DNA of 64,000 nucleotides from assembly GCA_017433825.1 (NCBI GenBank), contig JAFRGL010000019.1, positions 1 to 64,000 on the forward strand. Reading direction: 5' to 3'. This DNA comes from Eubacterium sp. (lineage in GTDB: Bacteria; Bacillota; Clostridia; Lachnospirales; Lachnospiraceae). Position numbers and translations under genes: made by a program. Below the pieces are notes generated by a model. That model was given only the letters and a program-made list of their open reading frames with translations. It was not told where the DNA came from and searched no databases. Each line of letters begins with the position of its first letter. Position 1 is the stretch's first letter. Shown one piece after another: positions 43,686 through 52,591 of this stretch.

Positions 43686-45641
43686 TTACAGCGCCATCGC
43701 CGCTTCGAAGCCGCCTTCGGTGGCGTGGCGGATTTTGCCGCCGGCTTCACAGTCGCCGATTTTTACGGTATCGAAGGCCGCTTCGATGTCCGCTTCCGGC
43801 ACATTGGGCACAACGCCCAGTGAGATGACGGCGTAATCGAAGGGCTGAACCTTTTCCGAACCGTCCGCTGCTTCGAAAACCGCGGTATTGTCTTCCAGTT
43901 TCACCAGTTTGTGGCCCGGGAACAGCTCCGCGCCTGTGGGGCCCAGGCGTCCCATGATATCAATCATGTTCTGGAAGAAGATGCCGGGTCCGATTTCCTC
44001 AGCCATCTCGTACAGGGTAATGTGGTTGCCCTTGTCCGCCAGGTATTCCGCGGTTTCGATGCCGGAAAGGCCGGAACCGATGACGCAGACATTCTTGCCG
44101 GTGATGTCAGCCTTGCCGGTGAGCACGTCGGGAACGGTGACCACGTTCGGGCCGTCAAGGCCGGGGATGGACTTCGGCGCAGCCGGATGGGAGCCGATGG
44201 CCAGGATAACCTTGACCGGGTTCAGCTCTCTCAGCGCTTCCAGGGTAACCGGCGTATTCAGCCGCACTTCGATATCGTATTTCTTAATCTGGGACTGGTA
44301 GTAATCAATCAGCCACTGAATCTTATCCTTCTTGGGCGGCTTGTCAGCCAGGTTCAGCTGTCCGCCGATTTCACCGGCTGCTTCGAAGATGACCGGCTTA
44401 AAGCCGCGGATGGCTGCAACGCGGGCTGCCTCCAGGCCTGCGGGGCCGGCACCTGCGATGGCGACCACACGGCCGTCACCGTCTTTAGCCATACTGTTCC
44501 AGCGGGCCTCCTGGGCAGCGGAAACGTTTACCGCGCACTGGATGTCATTGCCGGTGGCGTCGGCGGAGAAGAGGGTTTCCATGCAGTGCAGGCAGGAGAT
44601 GCATTTGCGGATTTCACAGGCCCTGCCTTCTTTAGCCTTTACGGCCCATTCCGGGTCGGCCAGCTGCTGACGGGCGGAACCGACGAAGTCGCAGACGCCG
44701 TCTTCCAGGAGCTTTTCCGCGTAATCCGGATCACGGATGACGGAGGTGCAGAAGACCGGAACCTTGACGGCCTGCTTCACACCGGCGGCCAGAGAGGCCT
44801 TCCAGCCCTGATCGAAGCCGGCAGGTTCCCAGGATACGTTCATGGTTTCGTAAATACCGCAGGAAATATCCAGCGCGTCGATGCCGTAGCTTTCCAGCTT
44901 GCGGCAGATTTCGATGCCTTCATCCAGATGGATACCGTCGTTCAGACCGTTGACGTTCAGGAATTCATCCACCGTAACACGGGCGATAACCGGATAGTCC
45001 GGGCCGCATTTCTCACGGATTTTCTCAATGATTTCCTTCACGATACGGACACGGTTCTCCAGGCATCCGCCGTACTCGTCTTCACGCTTGTTGGTGTAGG
45101 GGCTGAAGAACTGGTTTAAGAGATAGCCGTGGGCGCAGTGCAGTTCCACGCCGTCGATGCCGGCTTCCCGTGCCCTTTTTGCCGCTGCAGCGAAATCGTC
45201 TTCCAGCTCGTGGATTTCTTCCACAGTCATAGCACGGCTGGCCTGGTGTACGGCACCGCTTTCAATGCCGGAGGGCGTGCGCATGGGTACGTCGCCGTTA
45301 AGCGCCGTAAAGCCCTGGTTGCCGGGATGGTGCAGCTGCACAAACACCGCGCCGCCGTAAGCGTGTACGGCTTCAGCCAGATTCTTCATGCCGGGGATCC
45401 TTTCGTCACTGGCCAGGGACATCTGGCCGCCGTCGGCCTTGCCGTGGACGTCATTGACCCGGACAACCTCGGTGATAATAAGGCCGGTGCCGCCTTTGGC
45501 GCGCTCCGCGTAAAAGTTGACAACTTTGTCCGTCGTATTGCCGTCCCAGTCCGCCAGATGATGGCCCATGGGCTCCATGACAATACGGTTTTTGACTGTC
45601 AGTTTACCGATCTGACATTCAGAAAACAGTTTTTCGTACAT
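43686..45641 (-). CDS. Old-yellow-enzyme/2,4-dienoyl-CoA-reductase-type FMN/FeS/FAD oxidoreductase
   Basis: The 651-residue protein has an FMN-binding TIM barrel (1-370), a 4Fe-4S site (KCISCLHC then Cys after about 15 residues) and a pyridine-nucleotide disulfide-type FAD/NAD domain (VVAIAGAGPAGLEAARVAA, then VCVIGSGLSGIETAEYLADK). The barrel keeps the usual active-site strand HCAHGYLLNQFFSPYTNK, with Tyr173 as the likely proton donor. Relatives reduce activated C=C bonds of enoyl-CoAs, enoates, bile acids or other steroids in anaerobes. The substrate is not known. It is the third gene in a minus-strand run behind asnA. Compare the two divergent copies at 50160 and 56301. Confidence 0.88.
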   Translation of the reverse strand: MYEKLFSECQIGKLTVKNRIVMEPMGHHLADWDGNTTDKVVNFYAERAKGGTGLIITEVVRVNDVHGKADGGQMSLASDERIPGMKNLAEAVHAYGGAVFVQLHHPGNQGFTALNGDVPMRTPSGIESGAVHQASRAMTVEEIHELEDDFAAAAKRAREAGIDGVELHCAHGYLLNQFFSPYTNKREDEYGGCLENRVRIVKEIIEKIREKCGPDYPVIARVTVDEFLNVNGLNDGIHLDEGIEICRKLESYGIDALDISCGIYETMNVSWEPAGFDQGWKASLAAGVKQAVKVPVFCTSVIRDPDYAEKLLEDGVCDFVGSARQQLADPEWAVKAKEGRACEIRKCISCLHCMETLFSADATGNDIQCAVNVSAAQEARWNSMAKDGDGRVVAIAGAGPAGLEAARVAAIRGFKPVIFEAAGEIGGQLNLADKPPKKDKIQWLIDYYQSQIKKYDIEVRLNTPVTLEALRELNPVKVILAIGSHPAAPKSIPGLDGPNVVTVPDVLTGKADITGKNVCVIGSGLSGIETAEYLADKGNHITLYEMAEEIGPGIFFQNMIDIMGRLGPTGAELFPGHKLVKLEDNTAVFEAADGSEKVQPFDYAVISLGVVPNVPEADIEAAFDTVKIGDCEAGGKIRHATEGGFEAAMAL

Positions 45642-45703
45642 CTTTCCACTCCTTCAAAGTTCTTTTCGTTTATTTTCTGTTCACTGTATAGTTAAGTTTT
45701 GGC

Positions 45704-46714
45704 TTACAGAAGATGAATATTCTTCTCCGAGCAGGCCTTCCGCATGCCCTTCGGCCAGACGGAAGATTGTACCTCGCCCACATGCACCTTGCCTAAAAGC
45801 AGCATGCAAAGCCGGGACTGGCCGATGCCGCCGCCGATGGTATAGGGAAGCTTTTTCTCGAAAATGGCCCTGTGGTAGGGCAGGTCCTTACGCTCCTCCA
45901 GGCAGCCCGCCTTCTCCATCTGGGTGTACAGGCTTTCCTCGGAAACACGGATGCCCATGGAGGAGATCTCCAGGGCCATGTCAAGGGGCGAGAACCAGAA
46001 AAGGATATCGCCGTTCAGCTGCCAGTCGTCATAGTCCGGCGCGCGGCCGTCGTGGGGTTTGCCGTCGCCTAAGACGTCACCGATGCGCATGATGAAGACG
46101 CAGCCCTTTTCCTTGCAGATGGCGTTTTCCCTTTCCTTCGGTGTAAGATCCGGATATTTCTGCCGCAGCTCCTCGGAATCAATGAAGTAAATATCATCCG
46201 GCAGGTGATAGACAGCCTGGGGGTATTTGTACCAGACCTCATGCTCCATGTGCTTGATCACCTTGAAAATGGTCCGCACGGTGGAAATCAGGGTATCCGT
46301 GGTGCGTTCTTCCTTCGTGATAACCTTCTCCCAGTCCCACTGGTCCACATAAATGCTGTGCAGGTTGTCCAGTTCCTCATCCCTCCGGATGGCGTTCATG
46401 TTGGTGTACAGGCCTTCGCCGGGTTTGAAACCATAGACGCTTAAGGCCATTCTTTTCCATTTGGCCAGGGACTGTACCACTTCCAGGTCTTCATCCTGAA
46501 CTTCCAGCGCGTCAAAGCTTACCTTCCGTTCATAACCGTTCAGATCGTCATTCAGGCCGGAACTTCTGGTAACGAAAAGCGGTGCGGAAATCCGCTCCAG
46601 GTTCATTTCGCGTCCGAATTCCTTCTGAAATGTGTCTCTGATGTATTTAATGGCTTCCTGTGTCTGTCTGACGGTTAATTTCGGGTCGTACCCTTCGGGA
46701 AGAATAAGCGGCAT
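45704..46714 (-). CDS. asnA: Aspartate-ammonia ligase (asparagine synthetase A)
   Basis: The 336-residue protein matches AsnA in length and motifs: [53 protein letters not shown] and [20 protein letters not shown]. It makes asparagine from aspartate, ammonia and ATP, using a fold related to class II aspartyl-tRNA synthetases. The gene starts 24 bases after the cytidylate-kinase-like gene. With the archaeal-type AspRS at 19809 the window holds two Asp-activating enzymes. Confidence 0.95.
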   Translation of the reverse strand: MPLILPEGYDPKLTVRQTQEAIKYIRDTFQKEFGREMNLERISAPLFVTRSSGLNDDLNGYERKVSFDALEVQDEDLEVVQSLAKWKRMALSVYGFKPGEGLYTNMNAIRRDEELDNLHSIYVDQWDWEKVITKEERTTDTLISTVRTIFKVIKHMEHEVWYKYPQAVYHLPDDIYFIDSEELRQKYPDLTPKERENAICKEKGCVFIMRIGDVLGDGKPHDGRAPDYDDWQLNGDILFWFSPLDMALEISSMGIRVSEESLYTQMEKAGCLEERKDLPYHRAIFEKKLPYTIGGGIGQSRLCMLLLGKVHVGEVQSSVWPKGMRKACSEKNIHLL

Positions 46715-46738
46715 TTTTCGTAAAATCTCCTTTATTGC

Positions 46739-47374
46739 TTAAATGGTGTCACGTCTTTTTGTATACGGGCTGGTTTCCGCAATGATATCGTCCTTGAGCA
46801 TGTAATACAGGATTTCAGCGGACCTGTCAATGCCGTAGGTTGCGGTATTGATGCAGATGTCGTGGGAATTGGGCTTGCCCCAGTTGCCTTCGGTGTAATA
46901 GTCGTAGTAGGCCTGGCGCTGCTTGTCCATCTTCTGCACCAGTCTGATGGCGTCCTTTTCGGTTAAATTCTGTTTGTGCATTTCCCTGTCCACACGGCTG
47001 TCAAAAGGTGCGGTGACGAAAACGCTTACATACGGAATGCCGGTCTGCCGGAGCACATAGTCCGCACAGCGGCCTACAATAACGCTGGGACCTTCCAGCG
47101 CTTTTTTGCAAATCCATTCGCACTGCATCTGGAATACGATATCATTGGCCGTAAGTCCCTGCAGGCGGGCGTCCGTTACTTTGAATTTCTGGGTGGAGAA
47201 GAAACGGCTGGCCCGGGTTTCGTCCGCCTTTTCCAGCGTTTCCCTTTCCAGTCCGATATCCTGGATATCGTCTATCAGTTTCTTATCATAATAAGGGATA
47301 TTCAGCATTTCGGCCAGCTTTCTGGCGACATTGTGTCCGCCGCTGCCGTATTCCCGCGCGATACAGATAATCAT
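46739..47374 (-). CDS. Cytidylate-kinase-like family protein
   Basis: The 211-residue protein begins MIICIAREYGSGGHNVARKL; REYGSGG is the P-loop variant of the cytidylate kinase-like family (DUF/PF13189), which is not true Cmk. The rest includes VIVGRCADYVLRQTGIPYVS and IRLVQKMDKQRQAYYDYYT, the latter a lid-like segment. Members are frequent in Clostridia but their substrate is not established to my knowledge. It is the first gene of a three-gene minus-strand run with asnA and an OYE and has a good promoter 85-113 bases upstream. Confidence 0.8.
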   Translation of the reverse strand: MIICIAREYGSGGHNVARKLAEMLNIPYYDKKLIDDIQDIGLERETLEKADETRASRFFSTQKFKVTDARLQGLTANDIVFQMQCEWICKKALEGPSVIVGRCADYVLRQTGIPYVSVFVTAPFDSRVDREMHKQNLTEKDAIRLVQKMDKQRQAYYDYYTEGNWGKPNSHDICINTATYGIDRSAEILYYMLKDDIIAETSPYTKRRDTI

Positions 47375-47458
47375 GGCAATCCTCCTTCAACATGGATATT
47401 TATACCGTAAATGGCCGGCAGTACCGGCAGGCTGCTTAAAAACCTGCCTGTTCTCATG

Positions 47459-47487
47459 ATTTTAGCATATTTATTTATAATAAACAA
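47459..47487 (-). promoter_or_regulatory. Promoter of the cytidylate-kinase-like/asnA/OYE run
   Basis: On the minus strand TTGTTT (47487-47482), 17 bases, TAAAAT (47464-47459), giving a leader of about 75 bases. Confidence 0.6.
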
Positions 47488-47596
47488 TGGTCAGCAGGGT
47501 ACAAAAATATAGTGTATTTCCCGCCGCTTTTGGCCGTCAGGATTTTTTCCTTTTCCAGTTCCCTTCTGCGGCCGGAATGAATACGGAAACCGGGAT

Positions 47597-47630
47597 AAAA
47601 GGATGCCCGGCCGCATCCGGCCGGGCATCC
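47597..47630 (-). terminator. Intrinsic terminator of the SPFH gene
   Basis: GGATGCCCGGCCG (47601-47613) pairs perfectly with CGGCCGGGCATCC (47618-47630) around CATC; on the minus strand it is followed by TTTT (47600-47597). Confidence 0.88.
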
Positions 47631-47643
47631 GCAGACAGGTTAT

Positions 47644-48522
47644 TTACTGCTCAGTGTTTTCATTTGACATATCAATCAGAAGGGAGGGATTGTCGCCGCC
47701 CAGTACCTGGGGCAGTTCACCGTTCCATTTGTCAATATACTGTTTTCTTAAAATGTCTTCGCTTAAGGATTCCTCCAGAAGACGGTTGGCTTCGGCCTGG
47801 GCCTGGGCCTCGATGATTTTTGCTTCGGCCTGCGCTTCGGCTTTGGTTTTGATTACCTGGGCCTCCGCAACGGCTTTGTCGATTTCACGCTGATTTTCAA
47901 TGGCCTGCTGCTCGGCTTCCAGCTGGGCTTTCTGCTTTGCCGCAATGGCTGCATTGTAGGAATCTTCAAAGTCGGCGTTTTCGATAACCACCTTGTTGAC
48001 CAGAACTACGTTCTCACCGTATTTTTCGTCCAGGGCGGCCTGGATGGCGGCCATGGCCTCGGGTTCAATCACCGAACGGTTGGTGGCATCCGTATCGCTT
48101 AACACCTTGCTGGCGGATTTAATCGCCGAGCTTACCAGGCCGGAGGATACCAGATTGTCACGGTAATTGGTGACGTGTGCGTAAATCCATGCGGATTTCT
48201 CCGGGTTGATCTGGTAGGTGACCGTTACGTTTTCATAATAAATCGCGGTACGCTGATTGGTTTCGGACCAAATCTGATCACGGAAGGTAACGTCCTGCTG
48301 TTTATTGTTCACCTTCTCCACAGTCTGGACGAAGGGGATTTTAAAGCTGATGCCGTTGGGAATCGGTTTCGAATCAATCTGTCCGAAGGTGCTCCTGACA
48401 CCGGTGTAGCCGGTGGGGATTACCACGATGCCCGAGGCGATGACAATCACCGCGATGACTGCGATGATTACAGCTGCGATTTTGCTTCTTGCTTTATTTG
48501 TGTTTTTCATTGTTTTTTTCAT
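47644..48522 (-). CDS. SPFH/prohibitin-family membrane protein
   Basis: The 292-residue protein has an N-terminal membrane helix (KIAAVIIAVIAVIVIASGIV), the SPFH/band 7 domain (IPTGYTGVRSTFGQIDSKPI through about residue 200) and an Ala/Glu/Gln coiled coil (KAQLEAEQQAIENQREIDKA and on). SPFH proteins (prohibitin, HflK/C) form large membrane rings that organise membrane domains or restrain proteases. The gene is alone, between its own terminator and a leader that looks like a manganese riboswitch, which would be an unusual regulation for this family. The start has AAAGGAA close upstream. Confidence 0.88.
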   Translation of the reverse strand: MKKTMKNTNKARSKIAAVIIAVIAVIVIASGIVVIPTGYTGVRSTFGQIDSKPIPNGISFKIPFVQTVEKVNNKQQDVTFRDQIWSETNQRTAIYYENVTVTYQINPEKSAWIYAHVTNYRDNLVSSGLVSSAIKSASKVLSDTDATNRSVIEPEAMAAIQAALDEKYGENVVLVNKVVIENADFEDSYNAAIAAKQKAQLEAEQQAIENQREIDKAVAEAQVIKTKAEAQAEAKIIEAQAQAEANRLLEESLSEDILRKQYIDKWNGELPQVLGGDNPSLLIDMSNENTEQ

Positions 48523-48534
48523 TTCCTTTCGATA

Positions 48535-48665
48535 CTAAAAAAGACTTTTACCGTACGTTCACGATAAAAGTCTTGCCGTTTAATCTGAACCGGATGACGG
48601 ATGTCATCGGGTGACGGTGCAAGCGGCGCCTGACATACAGGCGTCCGGCTACTCCCTCTTTCTCT
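48535..48665 (-). promoter_or_regulatory. yybP-ykoY (manganese) riboswitch candidate with terminator platform
   Basis: On the minus strand, AAAGAGGGAGTAGCC (from 48661) matches the start of the yybP-ykoY aptamer (AAAGGGGAGUAGC in known examples). CACCGTCACCCG in the middle carries the conserved CGTCA loop, and GGCAAGACTTTTATC (48577-48563) matches the conserved 3' part (GCAAGACC-UUU). ACGCCTG/CAGGCG (about 48645-48627) forms a helix next to the first strand. AAGACTTTTA (48574-48565) can instead pair with TAAAAGTCTT (48550-48541) followed by TTTTTT, an intrinsic terminator that overlaps the aptamer's closing strand. Manganese binding should favour the aptamer and allow transcription into the SPFH gene. 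The match is from memory of the consensus. Confidence 0.75.
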
Positions 48666-48675
48666 GATTGAGTAC

Positions 48676-48704
48676 AGTATAACAGATTCCCGGCCCGGGA
48701 AAAG
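48676..48704 (-). promoter_or_regulatory. Probable promoter of the riboswitch-SPFH transcript, with palindrome
   Basis: On the minus strand TATACT (48681-48676) is a good -10; the -35 17 bases away (CTTTTC) is poor. Between them lies the perfect palindrome TTCCCGGCCCGGGAA (48687-48701), which may be an activator or repressor site. Apart from the riboswitch and this palindrome I see nothing in 48523-48841. Confidence 0.4.
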
Positions 48705-48841
48705 GATAACCGGGGTTGAATAGAGAAGGTTATTTCTCCGTAAGCAGAAAGAAATATCCCCCCGGGGAGGTTCTTTTTTGCTTCCTGATATGTTAAACTG
48801 TCCGGGTTTGAAAGTGTTTCATTAAAAAACAGGAGAGAAAT

Positions 48842-49606
48842 ATGCTGACCCAGGAAATGATCAATGAGGACTGGACAGTCCGTTCGGATAATTACAATAA
48901 TTACGTGGTGGAGGAGTTTGCCACGGACAGGCCTGACAAGTGGATCAGGCTGATCGAGGAAAATGCGCCGCATACAAAGCCGCTTAAGGCGCTGGACTGC
49001 GGCTGCGGCCCGGGCTTTTTCTCCGTGCTGCTTTCCATGCACGGTCATGATGTCACAGGCATCGACGGTTCGGCGGGCATGCTGGCCCATGCCCGGGAAA
49101 ATGCCGCGCATTTCAAGGTGAACCCGGATATCCGCGAAGGCGATTTCGGAAACCTGCCCTTTGCGGACAATACCTTCGACCTGGTGATAAGCCGGAACGT
49201 GACGCACATTATCAGGGAGCACCTGAAGGTTTACGGGGAATGGCTGCGGGTCTTAAAACCCGGCGGCGTTATGCTGGTATTTGACGCAAACTGGCATCTT
49301 CCCTATCAGCCGGGCCCGGTGCGCGACGAAGCCATCCGCCGGGAAAGGGAAGGCCTGGAAAAATACGGCAGGGGCTTTACATATGACGGCAGTTATGAGT
49401 ATATAGACAGTGAATACGAACCGGAAAACTACAAGGTGTTCGGGAAAGCGCAGCGGCCGGATTTCGACCTCGGCGTGCTTGCCCAGCTTCCGTTCACGGA
49501 TGTTTCCTTCGTCCGGGATGTGACGGAGGAACTGTGGAGTCAGAAGGAGAAGGATTTCTACGGCGCGACGCCTCTTTATATGATAAGGGCGGTGAAGCCG
49601 GCGTAA
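48842..49606 (+). CDS. Class I SAM-dependent methyltransferase
   Basis: The 254-residue protein has motif I LDCGCGPGFFSVLLSMHG, DVTGIDGSAGMLAHAREN and FDLVISRNVTHIIREHLKVY. The order and spacing resemble the methyltransferase at 42757 (both have LDCG, SRNVT and a C-terminal aromatic-rich domain), so they are paralogues. Here it is not linked to a transporter; a peroxiredoxin gene follows 24 bases downstream. CAGGAGAG precedes the start. The substrate is unknown. Confidence 0.83.
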   Translation: MLTQEMINEDWTVRSDNYNNYVVEEFATDRPDKWIRLIEENAPHTKPLKALDCGCGPGFFSVLLSMHGHDVTGIDGSAGMLAHARENAAHFKVNPDIREGDFGNLPFADNTFDLVISRNVTHIIREHLKVYGEWLRVLKPGGVMLVFDANWHLPYQPGPVRDEAIRREREGLEKYGRGFTYDGSYEYIDSEYEPENYKVFGKAQRPDFDLGVLAQLPFTDVSFVRDVTEELWSQKEKDFYGATPLYMIRAVKPA

Positions 49607-49630
49607 AAAGCAAAGAACAGGAGAATTATC

Positions 49631-50092
49631 ATGCTGGAAACAGGTACAAAGGCACCGGACTTTACGCTTCCGGACCAGAACGGCAGGATGGTATCACTGT
49701 CGGATTACAGGGGACAGAAGGTCATCCTGTATTTCTACCCCAAGGATATGACATCAGGCTGCACGAAGCAGGCCTGCGGCTTTTCGGAGCTTTATCCCCA
49801 GTTTACGGAGAAAGGCGCGGCAGTGCTGGGAGTCAGCAAGGACAGCGTTGCTTCCCATAAGAAATTCGAGGAGAAATACGGTCTGCCGTTCACCCTCCTT
49901 TCCGATACGGAAAAGGAAGTCATTCAGAAATACGACGTCTGGAAGGAGAAAAAGAATTACGGAAAAGTCTCCATGGGGGTTGTGAGGACCACTTACCTGA
50001 TTGATGAGGAAGGCGTTATCGTGAAAGGCTTTGACAAGGTCAGGGCTGCCGACAATCCCGCGCAGATGCTGGCGCTTCTGGCGGGGGTGTGA
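49631..50092 (+). CDS. bcp: Thiol peroxidase of the Bcp/PrxQ family
   Basis: The 153-residue protein is a standard Bcp: FTLPDQNGRMVSLSDYRGQK, then the active site TSGCTKQACGFSE with peroxidatic Cys and a second Cys five residues on (PrxQ type), and RTTYLIDEEGVIVKGFDKV near the end. It reduces peroxides with electrons from thioredoxin, a common oxygen defence in anaerobes. It is the second gene after the methyltransferase, ending at a strong terminator. Confidence 0.95.
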   Translation: MLETGTKAPDFTLPDQNGRMVSLSDYRGQKVILYFYPKDMTSGCTKQACGFSELYPQFTEKGAAVLGVSKDSVASHKKFEEKYGLPFTLLSDTEKEVIQKYDVWKEKKNYGKVSMGVVRTTYLIDEEGVIVKGFDKVRAADNPAQMLALLAGV

Positions 50093-50100
50093 ACAATACA

Positions 50101-50136
50101 AAAAGAACCGGGCACGGACCCGGTTCTTTTTTTTTG
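50101..50136. terminator. Bidirectional intrinsic terminator
   Basis: AAAAGAACCGGG (50101-50112) pairs perfectly with CCCGGTTCTTTT (50119-50130), with A and T runs outside; it separates bcp from the convergent OYE gene. Confidence 0.9.
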
Positions 50137-50159
50137 CGTGAATCAGGAAGGAATGTTCA

Positions 50160-52151
50160 TCAGAACCTTCCGATATCCCTGGCGATGTAGTACGCGCCGC
50201 TGGTGGCGGTCCAGATATCCTTCGGGATAATGCAGTCGCCCACCTGGTAGTACTCAGGCGCCTGGAAACGGAACTGTTCGGCTTCCTCGCGAAGCGGCGC
50301 CTGGCCTACGGCGTAGACAACCGTATCGGCCTCGTAGAATTTCGTGCCTTCCTCGCCGTCTGCGGGCATGGCGGGCATGCCGAACCGGAAGCCGGCCTTG
50401 GGCTTCACGCCGGTGAATTCACAAAGCACGCCTTTATCGGTGATTTCCACGGCCTTCGTGGACGTGGAAACGTGGACGCCGTACTGCTTAAACTGGGTCC
50501 AGATGGCCAGACCCTGCAGCATGTTGCCGCCGTCATTTACGTCGGGCTGCATCTCGATAACCGTACATTTCTTACCCTGCATGGACAGGAAGATGGCAAG
50601 CTCCATGCCCACCAGGCCGCCGCCTAAGATAACCACGTTCTGTCCGGCCTTTTCGGGATCCTTGTAGATTTCCTCCGCGCCGAATACATTCGCGCCGTCG
50701 ATGCCGGGAATAGCCGGCTTTACCGGACGGGCACCCAGGCATGCCATGATGGCATCGGGCTTGATTTCCTCCACCAGTTCCGGCGTAACCGTGGTGTTCA
50801 GGCGGACTTCGATATTCTTCTGGCGGGAGATAAGACGCTTCTGCAGTTCGATATACTGGTGCAGCTTCTCCTTGAAGGGCACCTTTTCCTCGCACAGCAA
50901 AGCGCCGCCCAGCTGGTCGTTTTTCTCGCACAGCACCACCTGGTGGCCTCTTTCGGCCGCTTCCAGGGCACCCTGCATACCGGCCATGCCGCCGCCGATT
51001 ACCAGCACCTTCTTCAGCACCTTCGGTGCCGGCCAGGTGTTGTTTTCATATTCGTGGCCCAGTTCCGGGTTAATGGCGCAGTTCATGACGTCTGCCCTCA
51101 TATGCTTGGAGAAGCAGTACAGGCAGCGCATGCATTTGCGGACTTCGTCTGTCCTTCCGGTCTGCAGCTTAATGGGAAGATCCGGGTCGCACATCAGGCC
51201 CCTGGCCAGCTCCACGACGTCCACCTGTCCGGAGGCAATCAGCTCTTCCAGCTGTTCCGGCTCGGACAAAGCGCCGACGGTGGCGATGGGCGTGGTCTTT
51301 ACGTGTTTTTTGATCTCCGCGGCGTAATGGGCATTGCAGCCGTCCGCCAGGAACATGTTGGGATGGGTGATGGTGAATACTTCCATCTGTTCGTGGCTGC
51401 CGGTGGATACATGGATAAGATCCGCATGGCCTTCCAGCTGCAGTGCCTGGGCGATACCGCGCTCGATATGGTAGCCGCCTTCGTAAACTTCATCACCTAC
51501 GATACGGATTTCCACGGGATAGCTTTCGCCGCAGTACTGGTGGATACGGTCAATGATGGCTACAGCCAGTCTGGCGCGGCCTTCGATGTCGCCGCCCCAG
51601 CGGTCTGTCCTTGTGTTTTCATTGGAAAGGAACTGGGTGATGAGCCAGCCGTGGCCGCCATGGATGGTTACCATGCCGTAGCCCATGGTCTTGCAGTACA
51701 GGGCCGCGCGGGCGTGCTGTTCGATGGCTTCCATGATTTTCTCTTCAGTCATCATGTGGATGGGCCTGCCGTCCGGGGTTACGCCGTCCACCGGGCCGTA
51801 AAGCTCGTAGCCCAGGCTTGCGGAATAGCCGGCGCAGTTGCCTGCATCCAGGATTTCCATAGAAGCGACGGCACCGTGGCGGGTGATGGAACGGGCCATG
51901 TTGACCAGACTCTGCTTGCAGTCCGTGTTCCAGATGTTTATCTGGGACGCGCGGGCCCTTCCTGCGATATTCGGGCAGGCGTCGCCTACGCAGACGGAAG
52001 CAGCGCCGCCCAAAGCCTTGCGTTCATAATAACTGGTGGAGTAGCGTTCGGGCTCTAAAGCCACGCCTGTGGGGGAATTGAAAATCCTGTTTCGGAAAAC
52101 CTGATTGCCCAGAATGATCGGGCTGAAAAGATGGGGATATTTATTTTCCAT
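50160..52151 (-). CDS. Divergent OYE-type FMN/FeS/FAD oxidoreductase with Trp in the proton-donor position
   Basis: Start 52151 gives MENKYPHLFSPIILGNQVFR, aligning with the paralogue at 56301 (657 residues); the earlier in-frame ATG at 52232 overlaps the promoter -10 box. The 663 residues hold an FMN barrel, the 4Fe-4S site KCMRCLYC with a later Cys (MNCAIN), and an FAD/NAD domain (VLVIGGGMAGMQGALEAAER). The active-site strand reads HGGHGWLITQFLSNENTRTD: Trp169 sits where most OYEs have Tyr. The gene is divergent from the glycyl radical enzyme gene, sharing a 440-bp control region. The substrate is unknown; a role in the same pathway is inferred. Confidence 0.85.
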   Translation of the reverse strand: MENKYPHLFSPIILGNQVFRNRIFNSPTGVALEPERYSTSYYERKALGGAASVCVGDACPNIAGRARASQINIWNTDCKQSLVNMARSITRHGAVASMEILDAGNCAGYSASLGYELYGPVDGVTPDGRPIHMMTEEKIMEAIEQHARAALYCKTMGYGMVTIHGGHGWLITQFLSNENTRTDRWGGDIEGRARLAVAIIDRIHQYCGESYPVEIRIVGDEVYEGGYHIERGIAQALQLEGHADLIHVSTGSHEQMEVFTITHPNMFLADGCNAHYAAEIKKHVKTTPIATVGALSEPEQLEELIASGQVDVVELARGLMCDPDLPIKLQTGRTDEVRKCMRCLYCFSKHMRADVMNCAINPELGHEYENNTWPAPKVLKKVLVIGGGMAGMQGALEAAERGHQVVLCEKNDQLGGALLCEEKVPFKEKLHQYIELQKRLISRQKNIEVRLNTTVTPELVEEIKPDAIMACLGARPVKPAIPGIDGANVFGAEEIYKDPEKAGQNVVILGGGLVGMELAIFLSMQGKKCTVIEMQPDVNDGGNMLQGLAIWTQFKQYGVHVSTSTKAVEITDKGVLCEFTGVKPKAGFRFGMPAMPADGEEGTKFYEADTVVYAVGQAPLREEAEQFRFQAPEYYQVGDCIIPKDIWTATSGAYYIARDIGRF

Positions 52152-52159
52152 ATCCTGCC

Positions 52160-52191
52160 GGTACGGGGGCTTAACCGTACCTCCTCCTTCC
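52160..52191 (-). promoter_or_regulatory. Shine-Dalgarno sequence separated from its start codon by a hairpin
   Basis: On the minus strand GAAGGAGGAG (52190-52181) is followed directly by GGTACGG (52181-52175), an 8-base loop and CCGTACC (52166-52160), then 8 bases to ATG 52151. The ribosome site is about 30 bases from the start unless the 7-bp hairpin forms and brings them to normal spacing. Folding may control translation. Confidence 0.55.
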
Positions 52192-52231
52192 TGAAATGTA
52201 CTTTTCATTGGAAAAATGTTCTCTGCCATCA

Positions 52232-52259
52232 ATTATACCGAAAATACGGCCAAAAACAA
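52232..52259 (-). promoter_or_regulatory. Promoter of the divergent OYE gene
   Basis: On the minus strand TTGTTT (52259-52254), 16 bases, TATAAT (52237-52232). RNA would start near 52225, giving a leader of about 75 bases that includes the hairpin element. Confidence 0.65.
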
Positions 52260-52440
52260 TGCCGTAAATGTAGAAAATAAACAACAGAACCGACAATATC
52301 AAAATACTGAAAATGAACTGCAATATTTCTGTAAAGAGATGCTTCGGACGTATCAAAATATCATGGTTTTCAGAAGCCGAAGAATAAAAAACATAGTATC
52401 ATTAAGCATAAAATTCTACTGTCACAGAAGAAGTTTTCTG

Positions 52441-52563
52441 TTGAAAATGAACATAATTCCTGTTATCATCTAAATGTCAGATTATCGGGGAATAGGCTCA
52501 TTTTCCGGAAATCCGTACAAAACACTATATATTGGTTTTATTTACATACCTGAGGGACTCAGG
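52441..52563 (+). promoter_or_regulatory. Promoter and leader palindrome of the glycyl radical enzyme gene
   Basis: TTGAAA (52441-52446), 17 bases, TATCAT (52464-52469), with a leader of about 115 bases. CCTGAG (52549-52554) and CTCAGG (52558-52563) form a tight inverted repeat 28 bases before the start. TTTCCGGAAA (52502-52511) is a second palindrome. The rest of the 440-bp divergent region is AT-rich with no gene seen. Confidence 0.5.
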
Positions 52564-52591
52564 AAAGAACCAGATTTGAAAGGAGATTTTT

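Noticed and set aside
43911-45119. Open frame of 402 codons on the plus strand
   Set aside because: It is the antisense of the OYE gene at 43686, whose motifs are intact.
52152-52232. Start of the minus-strand OYE at 52232
   Set aside because: That ATG overlaps the promoter's -10 box and would add 27 residues absent from the paralogue at 56301.
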